Assembly (NCBI GenBank): GCA_047630355.1
Contig: JBLHXN010000119.1
Span: forward strand, 1 to 9,858
Direction of reading: 5' to 3'
From: JANQUM01 sp047630355
Lineage (GTDB): Bacteria; Bacteroidota; Bacteroidia; Cytophagales; Spirosomataceae
Length of the DNA stretch: 9,858 nt
Shown: positions 1-7,542 of the stretch, one piece after another
How positions within the stretch are numbered: position 1 is the stretch's first letter
Layout: each line of letters begins with the position of its first letter
The notes under the pieces: model-generated
Told to the model about the DNA's origin: nothing
The model's database searches: none
Seen by the model: the letters and a program-made list of their open reading frames with translations, nothing else
Position numbers and translations under genes: made by a program

Positions 1-387
1 TTCAGTACCCAAACGGGTACAATGGCGTACGTTGCCGCTGTTTTCTTCGCACTTGGCGTGGCGTATTTCTGGCCAACCATGATTGGCTTTATTGCCAAGC
101 GAGTGCCATTGAGTGGGGCAATTGGAATGTCAATTATTGGCGGAGTAGGGATGTTCTCATCTTATATTTTTCAGCCAATTATCGGGCGTTGGATTGACGG
201 CGACTTGGCTGAAAAAGCGGCGTTGGGTTTAGAAGGGGATGCACTCGAATTAGCTGCCGGACAAGCCACGCTTTCAACCATGATTACCTTTCCGGCAATT
301 CTAATTGTTGCGTTTACGTTTCTTTATATTTGGCAGCGAAATGCCAGTAAGAAAACGGTTTCAGAAGTACCTGTTGCCCATTTGTAA
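1..387 (+). CDS. MFS transporter, C-terminal part (5' end outside window)
   Basis: The reading frame is open from base 1 and ends at TAA 385-387, giving about 128 residues of a protein whose start lies upstream of the window. The visible part is hydrophobic, with three likely membrane helices: around AYVAAVFFALGVAYFW, around IGMSIIGGVGMFSSYIF, and around TFPAILIVAFTFLYIW just before the C-terminus. A short basic loop (AKR) and the stretch QPIIGRWIDG between helices resemble the conserved arginine/aspartate loops of major facilitator superfamily carriers. The tail (RNASKKTVSEVP) is charged and presumably cytoplasmic. The protein is therefore the last quarter or so of an inner-membrane secondary transporter. 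Substrate cannot be judged from this fragment; sugar or other organic solutes are typical. The ATG at 22 is internal, not a start. Confidence 0.75.
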   Translation, partial: FSTQTGTMAYVAAVFFALGVAYFWPTMIGFIAKRVPLSGAIGMSIIGGVGMFSSYIFQPIIGRWIDGDLAEKAALGLEGDALELAAGQATLSTMITFPAILIVAFTFLYIWQRNASKKTVSEVPVAHL

Positions 388-410
388 AAACTTTAAATAG
401 TAATTAGCTG

Positions 411-448
411 AAAAGCCGCTTTACGAATATTCGTAAAGCGGCTTTTTT
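411..448 (+). terminator. Strong intrinsic terminator after the MFS gene, possibly bidirectional
   Basis: Bases 411-446 are a perfect 36-nt palindrome centred between 428 and 429. Its core, GCCGCTTTACG, is mirrored by CGTAAAGCGGC. The right arm runs into six T's (443-448), giving the GC-rich stem plus U-tract of a Rho-independent terminator 24 nt after the MFS stop. The left arm starts with four A's, so the opposite strand also has a short U-tract. It may therefore also end transcripts of nspC, which converge from the right and stop at 515. Confidence 0.9.
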
Positions 449-483
449 GTTTGGTGAACTTCAAAAATAAGAAGTGCGTTTTC

Positions 484-511
484 AAAACCTAAAACCTAAA
501 ACCTAAAACCT
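484..511. repeat. Tandem repeat, four exact copies of AAAACCT
   Basis: Four perfect head-to-tail copies of the heptamer AAAACCT fill 484-511, ending 3 nt before the nspC stop codon (515-517). In the nspC transcript they would be 3'-UTR copies of AGGTTTT. The following bases inside nspC (TTAAATCCTATCC) look like loosely related sequence. The heptamer shares its AACCT/AGGTT core with the palindromes after the two TonB genes. No function can be assigned; slippage-generated microsatellite is the simplest reading. Confidence 0.85.
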
Positions 512-514
512 ATC

Positions 515-1654
515 TTAAATCCTATCCTTAAACGTCTCATAACCAAACGATTTCAACAGTTCAAACGAATCATCTTCTTTCCAAACGCCAATACTTGGTA
601 AGCCAACGCCGTTGAAAGTCGTGGTTTTTACCATCGTGTAGTGAATCATGTCATCGAAGATAATGGTATCTCCGATTTCAAGTGGCTCGTCAAACGAATA
701 ATCGCCCATTTGATCTCCGGCGAGGCACGTCATTCCGCCCATGCGGTAAGTTGGTTTTCTTTCTACGGGTTCGTGGTGTGAATTATGAATTTTTGGTTTA
801 TACGGCATTTCGAGCGTATCGGGCATGTGAGCGGCGAATGATATGTCAAGAATTGCGACATCGATGCCCTGAGCATCCACAATATCCATCACCGTACTCT
901 TTAAATAGCCGGTTCGCCAACCAATCGCCGAACCCGGTTCGATGATGATTTCCAAATCATACGTCTCTTTCAAACGCTTTATTTGCTTGATAAAATGCTC
1001 GTGGTCGTAGCCTTCTTTGGTCATTAAATGTCCGCCGCCGAGGTTCAGCCATTTCACCTGGTGCAATAAATCACCGAATTTTTCTTCGATGTGAACGAGC
1101 GTTCTTTCCAACACATACGAGTCATTTTCGCACATGGTGTGTGAATGCAAGCCTTCAATACCGTCGGGTAATTTATCTCCCAATGCCTCGCGGGTAATTC
1201 CCAAACGGCTACCCACAATGCACGGATTGTACATGTCGGTTTCCACTTCGGCGTATTCTGGGTTTATGCGTAAACCGCACGAAATGTGTCGGTCGTTAGC
1301 TTGAATCTTATCTTTGAATGTCTCGTATTGTTTCAACGAGTTAAACGTGATGTGTTCGCTGTAACGCATTAATTCGTCAAACTCTTCGTGCTTATAAGCC
1401 GGAGAATAGACGTGAGCCAAGGTCTGCATTTCTTCGTGAATTAGCCTTGCTTCGTTCAGCGAACTGGAAGTCGCCCCTGAAAGGTATTTCTTCACCATCG
1501 GGAAAGTGCTGTACATCGAGAAGCCCTTCAGAGCTAAAATTATTTTTGCCCCCGAACGCTCTTGTACGTCGTGCAATAACTCAAGGTTTTTACGCAATAG
1601 CCGCTCTTCGAGCACGTAGCAGGGCGATGGTATTTGGTTAAATTCTACTGACAA
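515..1654 (-). CDS. nspC: Carboxynorspermidine/carboxyspermidine decarboxylase NspC
   Basis: This PLP enzyme of the alanine racemase-like fold III group makes spermidine (or norspermidine) from its carboxy precursor, the last step of the dehydrogenase/decarboxylase route used by many Bacteroidota instead of S-adenosylmethionine decarboxylase. The 379-residue length is normal for the family. The N-terminus IPSPCYVLEE is typical. Lys43 in LALKGF is the expected PLP lysine. SHTMCEN (171-177), the glycine loop LNLGGGH (203-209) and EPGSAIGW (239-246) fit the phosphate and substrate sites. Cys310 in MTCLAGD is the conserved C-terminal cysteine contributed across the dimer. The start is TTG at 1652-1654: no ATG lies in frame between it and the upstream stop (TGA, 1700-1702), and the family N-terminus begins at just this point. 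The dehydrogenase partner is not in the window. The gene faces away from tonB and has its own promoter. Confidence 0.95.
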   Translation of the reverse strand: MSVEFNQIPSPCYVLEERLLRKNLELLHDVQERSGAKIILALKGFSMYSTFPMVKKYLSGATSSSLNEARLIHEEMQTLAHVYSPAYKHEEFDELMRYSEHITFNSLKQYETFKDKIQANDRHISCGLRINPEYAEVETDMYNPCIVGSRLGITREALGDKLPDGIEGLHSHTMCENDSYVLERTLVHIEEKFGDLLHQVKWLNLGGGHLMTKEGYDHEHFIKQIKRLKETYDLEIIIEPGSAIGWRTGYLKSTVMDIVDAQGIDVAILDISFAAHMPDTLEMPYKPKIHNSHHEPVERKPTYRMGGMTCLAGDQMGDYSFDEPLEIGDTIIFDDMIHYTMVKTTTFNGVGLPSIGVWKEDDSFELLKSFGYETFKDRI

Positions 1655-1712
1655 GACTTTATAATTGAGATTGATAATTTTATTTTTTAGAAGGCTAATT
1701 CACCTTCTTTTT

Positions 1713-1744
1713 CAAAACTACTTTTACGAATCGAAAGTTTCAAA
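1713..1744 (-). promoter_or_regulatory. Candidate Bacteroidota-type promoter for nspC
   Basis: Read on the minus strand, TTTG (1744-1741) is followed after 20 nt by TAGTTTTG (1720-1713), matching TTTG-N19-TAnnTTTG. Transcription would begin near 1706, leaving about 50 nt of leader before the TTG start at 1654. Matching is by eye only. Confidence 0.55.
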
Positions 1745-1787
1745 ACATATTGCTGTTAGTTATTTAGGTAAATGTCTAAATATAATG

Positions 1788-1795
1788 TAGGTTTG
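1788..1795 (+). promoter_or_regulatory. Candidate -7 box for the tonB gene
   Basis: TAGGTTTG matches the TAnnTTTG consensus and lies 60 nt before the ATG at 1856. A clear TTTG -33 box is lacking; TTTA at 1763-1766 is the nearest candidate, 21 nt upstream. The adjacent divergent nspC promoter begins about 44 nt to the left, so both could share control. Confidence 0.4.
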
Positions 1796-1855
1796 TTTCA
1801 GAATTCTAAGAATAACAGTGCATTGTTTAATTTCTAAAAAGTAAATTTTACAACG

Positions 1856-2677
1856 ATGAAAAATAATCAACCAACGCTCGACGATATGGTTTTCGAGCAC
1901 AGAAACAAATTATACGGAGCTTTTGAACTCCGGAAAAGCTACGCAAATACACTTCGAAAAGCCACAATTATTGGAGCAGCCGCAATGCTCTTCGTAACTG
2001 GAAGCAGCTTTATTTATTTCAAAAGTCAGCCGAAGGAGGTTGCTAAAAAAATTATAAACTGTACTTTTGATTTAGTTGAGCTACCAGATCATGAAGTTGA
2101 GGACATTGTTCTACCGCTGCCGCCGCCAGTTGTAGAAACACCTCCTCCCGTTCGAATTATTGCGTATTTACCGCCTGCTCCAGTAGTTGATGATTTAGAT
2201 TTTGAGGAAATAGTAATTCCGAATCAAGAGGAATTAGAAAATGCTCAAATTAGCAATAGAAACGTTGACGGTATTGACGCAACAACGATTGTATTCGATG
2301 CCCCGCCATCTGCTCCGGTTATTACGAAAGAAATTATTATTACTGAGTTCAAACCAGATAATACGCCTTTCATGAGGGTTGAGGTAATGCCCGAATTTGT
2401 GGGCGGAGTGAGCGAATTGTATAAGTGGCTGAGCAATAATCTTCGCTACCCGTCAGCGGCGGTGAATACAAGTGTGGAAGGAAGGGTTTTTGTGAAATTT
2501 ATCGTGGAAAAAGACGGCAAAATATCTAAACCAGAAGTCTTAAAAGGAATCGGTTTCGGGTGCGACGAAGAAGCTTTGAAATCTCTACGAAAAATGCCCA
2601 ACTGGAATCCCGGAATGCAAAATGGCAAACCTGTGCGGGTTTATTTCACCCTTCCAATTGTTTTTAAGTTGCAATAA
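1856..2677 (+). CDS. TonB-family energy transducer
   Basis: TonB proteins pass proton-motive force from ExbB/ExbD in the inner membrane to outer-membrane TonB-dependent receptors. The 273 residues show the full layout. There is a cytoplasmic N-terminus with the motif LDDMVFEHRNKLYGAFELRK seen in Cytophagales TonB proteins, and a single membrane anchor at about 36-55. A periplasmic proline-rich stretch follows at about 80-115 (PLPPPVVETPPP), then an acidic linker, then the TonB C-terminal domain at about 178-273 (MPEFVGGVSELYKWL, NNLRYPSAAV, EGRVFVKFIVEKDG, GKPVRVYFTLPIVFKL). No exbB, exbD or receptor gene is near, so it is one of what are usually several orphan TonB paralogs. Its domain is clearly related to the next gene's, and each is followed by a similar palindrome. 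The start ATG has an A-rich leader and no Shine-Dalgarno sequence. Confidence 0.9.
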   Translation: MKNNQPTLDDMVFEHRNKLYGAFELRKSYANTLRKATIIGAAAMLFVTGSSFIYFKSQPKEVAKKIINCTFDLVELPDHEVEDIVLPLPPPVVETPPPVRIIAYLPPAPVVDDLDFEEIVIPNQEELENAQISNRNVDGIDATTIVFDAPPSAPVITKEIIITEFKPDNTPFMRVEVMPEFVGGVSELYKWLSNNLRYPSAAVNTSVEGRVFVKFIVEKDGKISKPEVLKGIGFGCDEEALKSLRKMPNWNPGMQNGKPVRVYFTLPIVFKLQ

Positions 2678-2681
2678 AATC

Positions 2682-2725
2682 AACCTAAGAGGTTTGTTTA
2701 CGATAGAACTCGAACCTCATAGGTT
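2682..2725 (+). repeat. AACCT/AGGTT intergenic palindrome, copy 1
   Basis: AACCTAAGAGGTT (2682-2694) and AACCTCATAGGTT (2713-2725) are inverted copies of one another at 12 of 13 positions, separated by 18 nt. Each arm is also itself an AACCT-N3-AGGTT inverted repeat. It starts 4 nt after the tonB stop and could fold into a stem on either strand. There is no GC-rich stem or long U-tract, so a terminator or mRNA-end role is possible but unproven. Confidence 0.7.
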
Positions 2726-2742
2726 TTAAAATATCTAATTGT

Positions 2743-3141
2743 ATGAAGTACCTGTTTTGCCTTTTTTTTAGCACGTTTTACGTAACAGTTCTTGCTCAAA
2801 ACATAGATAGTACAAAGCAGGAAATGTCAATTTATCATTTCACGGACGGTGCTCCCAAGTTTCCTGATGGAACTTCAGCAATGTACAAATGGATAGTAAA
2901 AAACTTAAAATACCCCGAAGAAGCATTTAACAAACGCATTCAAGGAAAGGTGTATGTGAAGTTTGTAATAGAAGCTGATGGTTCTGTCTCAAAACCAAAT
3001 GTTTTGAAAAGAGTATATGAAGAGTTATACGAAGAGGCTTGTCGGATTATCTGCTCCTTTCCCAAATGGCAACCTGCAACGTTAAGTGGTAAACCTGTGA
3101 GAACTTATTTCACAATGCCCATCACGTTTAAATTAAAATAA
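2743..3141 (+). CDS. Exported protein with only a TonB C-terminal domain
   Basis: The 132 residues begin with a signal peptide (MKYLFCLFFSTFYVTVLA, likely cut before Gln19), then about 17 linker residues, then one TonB C-terminal domain at about 36-132. It shares with the upstream TonB the pattern YKW-NLKYP-EA-GKVYVKFVIEADG-SKP-VLK, and near the end GKPVRTYFTMPITFKL. It lacks the membrane anchor and proline-rich spacer needed to reach ExbB/ExbD, so it is not a conventional energy transducer. It is probably periplasmic. It could be a truncated TonB duplicate, a modulator that competes for TonB boxes, or a partner of another envelope protein; none of these is shown by the sequence. It lies 65 nt after tonB with no promoter I can see in the gap, so cotranscription is plausible despite the palindrome between them. 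Confidence 0.85.
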   Translation: MKYLFCLFFSTFYVTVLAQNIDSTKQEMSIYHFTDGAPKFPDGTSAMYKWIVKNLKYPEEAFNKRIQGKVYVKFVIEADGSVSKPNVLKRVYEELYEEACRIICSFPKWQPATLSGKPVRTYFTMPITFKLK

Positions 3142-3144
3142 GGT

Positions 3145-3193
3145 AAACCTACGAGGTCTGAATTCTCCGAAAGAGAAGAGACTTCATAGGTTT
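3145..3193. repeat. AACCT/AGGTT intergenic palindrome, copy 2; likely hairpin between convergent genes
   Basis: The arm AAACCTACGAGGTCT (3145-3159) pairs with AGACTTCATAGGTTT (3179-3193) at 13 of 15 positions plus one G-U. The stem continues inside with TTCTC (3163-3167) and GAGAA (3173-3177) around a CGAAA loop. It begins 3 nt after the stop of the small TonB-domain gene and lies between it and the convergent hydrolase gene ending at 3249. The U-rich outer arms on both strands make a bidirectional terminator reasonable. It is related to the palindrome at 2682-2725. Confidence 0.7.
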
Positions 3194-3248
3194 AATGCTT
3201 TACTAAATTTTATAGAAATCCAAGAACTAAAATGGAACATCTGAATAT

Positions 3249-4016
3249 TTATGAACTCGGGTAAAGAACCTTCTGGTTCAGCAATCCCTTCGGGCTGAAG
3301 CGTTCCCAGTTATGTTTATCTTTTTGTAAGCGATCTGCAATTATGCGGAGAATCGAGAAATTTGATCCCATTCCGATGTGACTTCCCCGAACTTCAATAT
3401 TTTGGTGAATCTCAGTTTCCATAGCTTCCATGCACATTTTCCAATTTACAATACCGTCGCTCTTGGAGTAAATGGCGGTAGTAGGCACGGGGGCTGGAAG
3501 CGGTAAACTGTCTAAAAATGCTTGATTAATGTGATTTACTTTTTTGCCACCGCTAATCAGAGAATACAGCCAGGAAATATTATTTGGCTCAGTGAGACCC
3601 GAAAATGGCGATCCCATGGTGATTAACTGACGGACTTTCTTAGGATTTTCTTTGGCAATCTGTCGGGCGTAAACTCCGCCTAAACTCCAACCAATTAAAC
3701 TAACGGGTTGTCCCGTTTGAAAATAGATTTCATCTACGCGGGTCAATAACAAATCTACGTAGTCCAGTTTTCCGAAATTACGTCCCATTCCCCAGTCATA
3801 CACATCGTACCCTAGCTTTGCTATATACTCTCTGAGAGCCTTTGTAGACGTTTCAGAGCCCATAAAACCCGGCAATACCATTACGGGATGACCATCGCCT
3901 TTGGCAGTTCTGGCAAATATTTTTTTGTAAGGAATGGAGATACTTTTTTCCAGTATAGCCATTCCCGGTTCGCTTAATAAATTGAACAAGGATGGCCGGG
4001 ACATTGTATGAGTCAT
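3249..4016 (-). CDS. Alpha/beta-hydrolase, lipase/esterase-like
   Basis: This is a 255-residue alpha/beta-hydrolase fold protein without an obvious signal peptide. The segment VMVLPGFMGSE (45-55) gives the first core strand and oxyanion loop, as in HG/PGF-type lipases. The nucleophile elbow GWSLGG places Ser111 in GxSxG. Asp187 (YSKSDGIVNW) and His213 (RGSHIGMG) complete the catalytic triad at the spacing usual for the family. SPFSG after the elbow and the cap-like region at 140-175 resemble small lipases and PGAP1-like esterases. The substrate is unknown. The gene is divergent from the large acyltransferase fusion and separated from it by 229 nt, so a link to acylglycerol turnover is attractive but only inferred. 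ATG at 4016 was taken; an in-frame ATG four codons on (Met5) is an alternative. Confidence 0.85.
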   Translation of the reverse strand: MTHTMSRPSLFNLLSEPGMAILEKSISIPYKKIFARTAKGDGHPVMVLPGFMGSETSTKALREYIAKLGYDVYDWGMGRNFGKLDYVDLLLTRVDEIYFQTGQPVSLIGWSLGGVYARQIAKENPKKVRQLITMGSPFSGLTEPNNISWLYSLISGGKKVNHINQAFLDSLPLPAPVPTTAIYSKSDGIVNWKMCMEAMETEIHQNIEVRGSHIGMGSNFSILRIIADRLQKDKHNWERFSPKGLLNQKVLYPSS

Positions 4017-4183
4017 GTTGATATGAAGTGGATATGTTACGCAAATAACACCTTTTTGTTGTTAAGTGTTGCAAGAATAGTACAAAAAAAACTTTGTAGA
4101 GTGCATAATATTGTGGTTTTTTGCTCTCCAAAATCTATAATAAATTATCGTTCCGTGCTATACAGCCGTTAAATGTAGTTCAA

Positions 4184-4214
4184 GTTGAGTAATTAGTAAA
4201 TATGTTTATATTTG
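4184..4214 (+). promoter_or_regulatory. Candidate promoter for the acyltransferase fusion gene
   Basis: GTTG (4184-4187), a 19-nt spacer and TATATTTG (4207-4214) fit the Bacteroidota consensus TTTG-N19-TAnnTTTG with one mismatch in the -33 box. Transcription would start near 4220, about 25 nt before the ATG at 4246. The 4017-4245 gap also has to hold the promoter of the divergent hydrolase, which I could not place with confidence. Confidence 0.6.
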
Positions 4215-4245
4215 ACTTAATCAACGAGCCGTACAAAACCACTTT

Positions 4246-7200
4246 ATGGAGAATAACGTCAAAATTCAACAACTTCTCACCGACATTGAGTTTCAAAAAA
4301 AACTTACTCGAATTTCTGTTCAAAAAGGCATTAGTCAAGTTCAGGCTACTTTAGAGGCAGAAACTTACCTGCGTGAATTATACACCGAACATGATACCAC
4401 TGTAAACATCGGTTTTATAGAATTGTTTCAGTTCGTGCTAAGTCAGGGCTACGATAAGTCAATAGACGTAAATCCGCTGGAGTTAAAAGCATTGGCAAAA
4501 TTAATGCGGAATAACTCAGTGGCGTTTGTACTGACGCACAAATCTTACATTGATTTAATGGTCTTGTCGCTGGTTCTCGCCCGTCACGGATTGCCAATTC
4601 CGTATTTATTCGCCGGAATAAATCTCGATTTTTTCCTCTTTGGAAAACTGATGCGTAAAAACGGACTGATATTTATTCGCCGTTCTTTCAAAGACAATCC
4701 TATATATAAAGCAACTTTACGTTATTTTATCACCCATTTACTGAACGAACAAGCTCAGTTTATGTGGGCGATTGAAGGTACTCGTTCCCGAACCGGGAAA
4801 CTCGTCTGGCCGCAAATGGGAATCCTGAAATACATCATGGAAGCCAATCAGGACGCCGAACGTAACGTGAAATTTGTTCCGGTTTCAATCGTGTTTGACT
4901 TGATTCCTGATGTAGCAGATATGACCGAAGAAGGTCGGGGAAAAAGTAAAAAGCCCGAAAACTTCAAGTGGATGCTCAATTATATTCGTAAGATGAGCAA
5001 GAACGACTTGGGGAAAATCTCCGTGCGGATTGGTACGGAAACCGAAATATACGAAGACAAAACTATTGATATTCCAACCGAAATTGGCAGCGAACGAATT
5101 CTGGATGATAGTTCGGTGAGCCGGTTGGCGTTTGATTTGGTAAACAAAATTAATGACATTACTCCAATAACTACCGTTTCGCTGGTCTGCATGGCATTAT
5201 TGAGCAAATTTGCCCTTACTAAACAAGGCGTGGCGAGTAATGTAGCTGATTTAATGCAGCTCATTGAAAGTCATAAAGACGATGCGTTGGTAGATCGCGG
5301 GCGTTCAATTGGTGAAAGCGTGCAATCGGCGTTGAATATGTTGACCCAAACCGATATCCTGCTTCGTCAGGGAGATGCACTTCACACAAAATACACGATT
5401 AATCGGGCGAAATATTTACAGGCGACTTATTACGCGAATATGTCGGTGCATCAGTTATTTCACCGGGCTTTTGTAGAATTAGCTTTGTTAAAAGTTGTTC
5501 AAACTGAAGTTCCGGAACGCTCTGCCGAGTTTTGGACAGAAATTATGTCACTCCGTGATGTATTCAAATTTGAGTTCTTTTATTCTTCCAAAGAGGCATT
5601 CACTACAGAAATTGAATCTGAATTAGCTTACTTCCGAAAAGACTGGAACAAGTACTTCTTTCAGCAGAAATCTGATTTGAAAAACTTCCTCAAAAAGCAG
5701 AAAATACTCGTTGCTCCCGTAATTCTGAGTAATTATATTGAAGCTTACAAAGTAGTGGGGCAGGGCTTGCAAATCTGGGACGTTTCGGTGCCGTTTGATA
5801 ATAAGAAGTTCACTGATTACTGCTTATTTTTGGGCGAAGAAATGCACTGGCTCGGACAAATTCGACGGGTGGAAGCAGTTTCAAAACCATTTTTGGATAA
5901 CGGTATTCGATTGATAAATAACCTCAAACTCGTTCCGAAAGAAGAGGAAAAAGACAAAGAGCGAATCCGGGAATTTAACGCTACGCTCGAAGATATTTCG
6001 GAGCGGATGAATAAGCTGCAAAGTTTCACGTTGGATAAACACAATAATCCTGATTTGCTGAATATTCCGATTGAACGCGATATTGTACCGGGTTCACGAA
6101 CCGAAAGTATCACTAAAGATATTTTATCGGGTGAAAAAGGACCGCACATCGGAGCGTTCTTTGACTTAGACAGAACATTAATTAATGGTTTCTCCGCAAA
6201 AGATTTCGCCAAAAACCGAATTTTAAGTGGACAATTCTCTTCTAAAGAACTGGTAAATCAGTTTGCAGGTATAATTACCTACGCCGCTGGAAATGGCAAC
6301 TTTGCCAGTATGGCGGCAGTAAGTGCTAAGGGTGTTCAGGGCGTTGCTGAGCAAGTATTCGTGGATGTCGGTGAAGACGTTTATCAGAAATCACTTGCTA
6401 CCGCCATTTTCCCCGAATCACGGGCGTTAGTCGCCGCTCACATTTCCATGGGGCACACCGTCACTATTGTATCGGCGGCAACGCCGTATCAGGTTGAACC
6501 AGTCGCTCGTGATTTGGGTGTTGACATTGTTCGGTGCACCCGCATGGAAGTCGAAAAAGGTTATTTCACGGGAAAAATTCTCGAACCTGCTTGTTGGGGC
6601 GAAGGAAAAGCAAAAGCTGGACTCGAACTCGCCGAAACCTATAAATTGGAATTAGGAAAGAGCTTTTTCTACACCGACAGCTACGATGATTTACCGTTAT
6701 TAGAAATCGTGGGAAATCCCCGACCAATCAATCCAGATTCTAAGCTGTCGATTTTAGCTTTTCAAAACGATTGGCCAGTCCTTCGTTTTACGGAAGTGAG
6801 TAATTCTAAAATGACAAACTTACTCCGAACGGGCGTTGCCAGTAGTATTTTCCTTCCGGCAATTGCCAAGGGCGTATTAAACGGCGTATCGAAGATGTCG
6901 TGGAACGAAGGGTTAGACGCCATGTGGGCAACCATTGGTGATTTGGGAGCCGCCGCAGCGGGAATTCAGTTGGCTATAAAAGGCGAAGAACACCTGTGGG
7001 CTTCTCGTCCGGCGGTGTTTATACTGAATCACCAAAGCAACGCCGATTTCTTGATTGCCATAAAATTAATCAGAAAAGACGCCCGTGCCGTGGCAAAAAA
7101 GGAACTGGAAAGCGTCCCGATTTTGGGACAAATGATGGCGGCGTCAGGTACTATATTTTTGGATCGCACCGACAAAGATAAAGCCATTGAGTCCTTAAAA

Positions 7201-7530
7201 CCCGCAGTGGACAGTCTTAAAGAAGGAACGTCGGTGGTGATTTTCCCCGAAGGAACCCGAAGTTACGATTACACGCTCGGAAGTTTTAAAAAAGGAGCAT
7301 TCCACATGGCAATGCAAGCGGGCGTACCACTGATTCCGATTATTCTGAAAAATGCCCACGATGCTATGCCACGAGGTAAAAACGTATTTACGCCAACCAT
7401 GGTGGAGGTTATCGTAAAACCACCCGTTCATACGCACGATTGGACAAAAGAAAACATGAATGATAAAATTGCTGAAGTACGTGAGATATTTTTGAAGGAA
7501 TTGGGACAAATGCCCGTTGTTGATGAATGA
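4246..7530 (+). CDS. Fused PlsB-type acyltransferase / HAD-IB phosphatase / PlsC-type acyltransferase
   Basis: The 1094-residue chain holds three enzymes of glycerolipid synthesis. Residues about 1-560 are PlsB-like: HKSYID (H98, D103), GLIFIRR (140-146), EGTRSRTGK (177-185) and VPVSIVFD (211-218) are the four GPAT motifs, and the helical part after them (including TYYANMSVHQLF) follows the rest of PlsB. A charged segment at about 563-600 may form a coiled coil. Residues about 636-840 are a SerB-like HAD-IB phosphatase with DLDRT (D640, D642), Ser743, GEGKA (K788) and TDSYDD (D811, D815). Residues about 880-1094 are PlsC-like: NHQSNAD (H929, D934), GTIFLDR (968-974), FPEGTRS (1000-1006) and VPLIPI. 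All catalytic residues are present. Separate PlsB and HAD-PlsC proteins are known, for example in mycobacteria; here they form one chain. Expected chemistry is G3P to lysophosphatidate to phosphatidate; the phosphatase substrate is unknown. gpsA downstream supports the substrate assignment. Confidence 0.88.
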   Translation: MENNVKIQQLLTDIEFQKKLTRISVQKGISQVQATLEAETYLRELYTEHDTTVNIGFIELFQFVLSQGYDKSIDVNPLELKALAKLMRNNSVAFVLTHKSYIDLMVLSLVLARHGLPIPYLFAGINLDFFLFGKLMRKNGLIFIRRSFKDNPIYKATLRYFITHLLNEQAQFMWAIEGTRSRTGKLVWPQMGILKYIMEANQDAERNVKFVPVSIVFDLIPDVADMTEEGRGKSKKPENFKWMLNYIRKMSKNDLGKISVRIGTETEIYEDKTIDIPTEIGSERILDDSSVSRLAFDLVNKINDITPITTVSLVCMALLSKFALTKQGVASNVADLMQLIESHKDDALVDRGRSIGESVQSALNMLTQTDILLRQGDALHTKYTINRAKYLQATYYANMSVHQLFHRAFVELALLKVVQTEVPERSAEFWTEIMSLRDVFKFEFFYSSKEAFTTEIESELAYFRKDWNKYFFQQKSDLKNFLKKQKILVAPVILSNYIEAYKVVGQGLQIWDVSVPFDNKKFTDYCLFLGEEMHWLGQIRRVEAVSKPFLDNGIRLINNLKLVPKEEEKDKERIREFNATLEDISERMNKLQSFTLDKHNNPDLLNIPIERDIVPGSRTESITKDILSGEKGPHIGAFFDLDRTLINGFSAKDFAKNRILSGQFSSKELVNQFAGIITYAAGNGNFASMAAVSAKGVQGVAEQVFVDVGEDVYQKSLATAIFPESRALVAAHISMGHTVTIVSAATPYQVEPVARDLGVDIVRCTRMEVEKGYFTGKILEPACWGEGKAKAGLELAETYKLELGKSFFYTDSYDDLPLLEIVGNPRPINPDSKLSILAFQNDWPVLRFTEVSNSKMTNLLRTGVASSIFLPAIAKGVLNGVSKMSWNEGLDAMWATIGDLGAAAAGIQLAIKGEEHLWASRPAVFILNHQSNADFLIAIKLIRKDARAVAKKELESVPILGQMMAASGTIFLDRTDKDKAIESLKPAVDSLKEGTSVVIFPEGTRSYDYTLGSFKKGAFHMAMQAGVPLIPIILKNAHDAMPRGKNVFTPTMVEVIVKPPVHTHDWTKENMNDKIAEVREIFLKELGQMPVVDE

Positions 7531-7542
7531 TTAGTAATTTCA

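Noticed and set aside
484..511. CRISPR or telomere-type array
   Set aside because: The units are 7 bp with no spacers and only four copies. This is a microsatellite, not a CRISPR, and there is no sign of a replicon end.
682..945. Plus-strand 87-codon frame inside nspC
   Set aside because: It is antisense to a well-supported gene, with no motif and an Arg-rich composition typical of a shadow frame.
3853..4131. Minus-strand 92-codon frame overlapping the start of the hydrolase gene
   Set aside because: It overlaps the hydrolase coding start in another frame, has low-complexity translation with no recognisable motif, and adds nothing the hydrolase and its promoter region do not explain.
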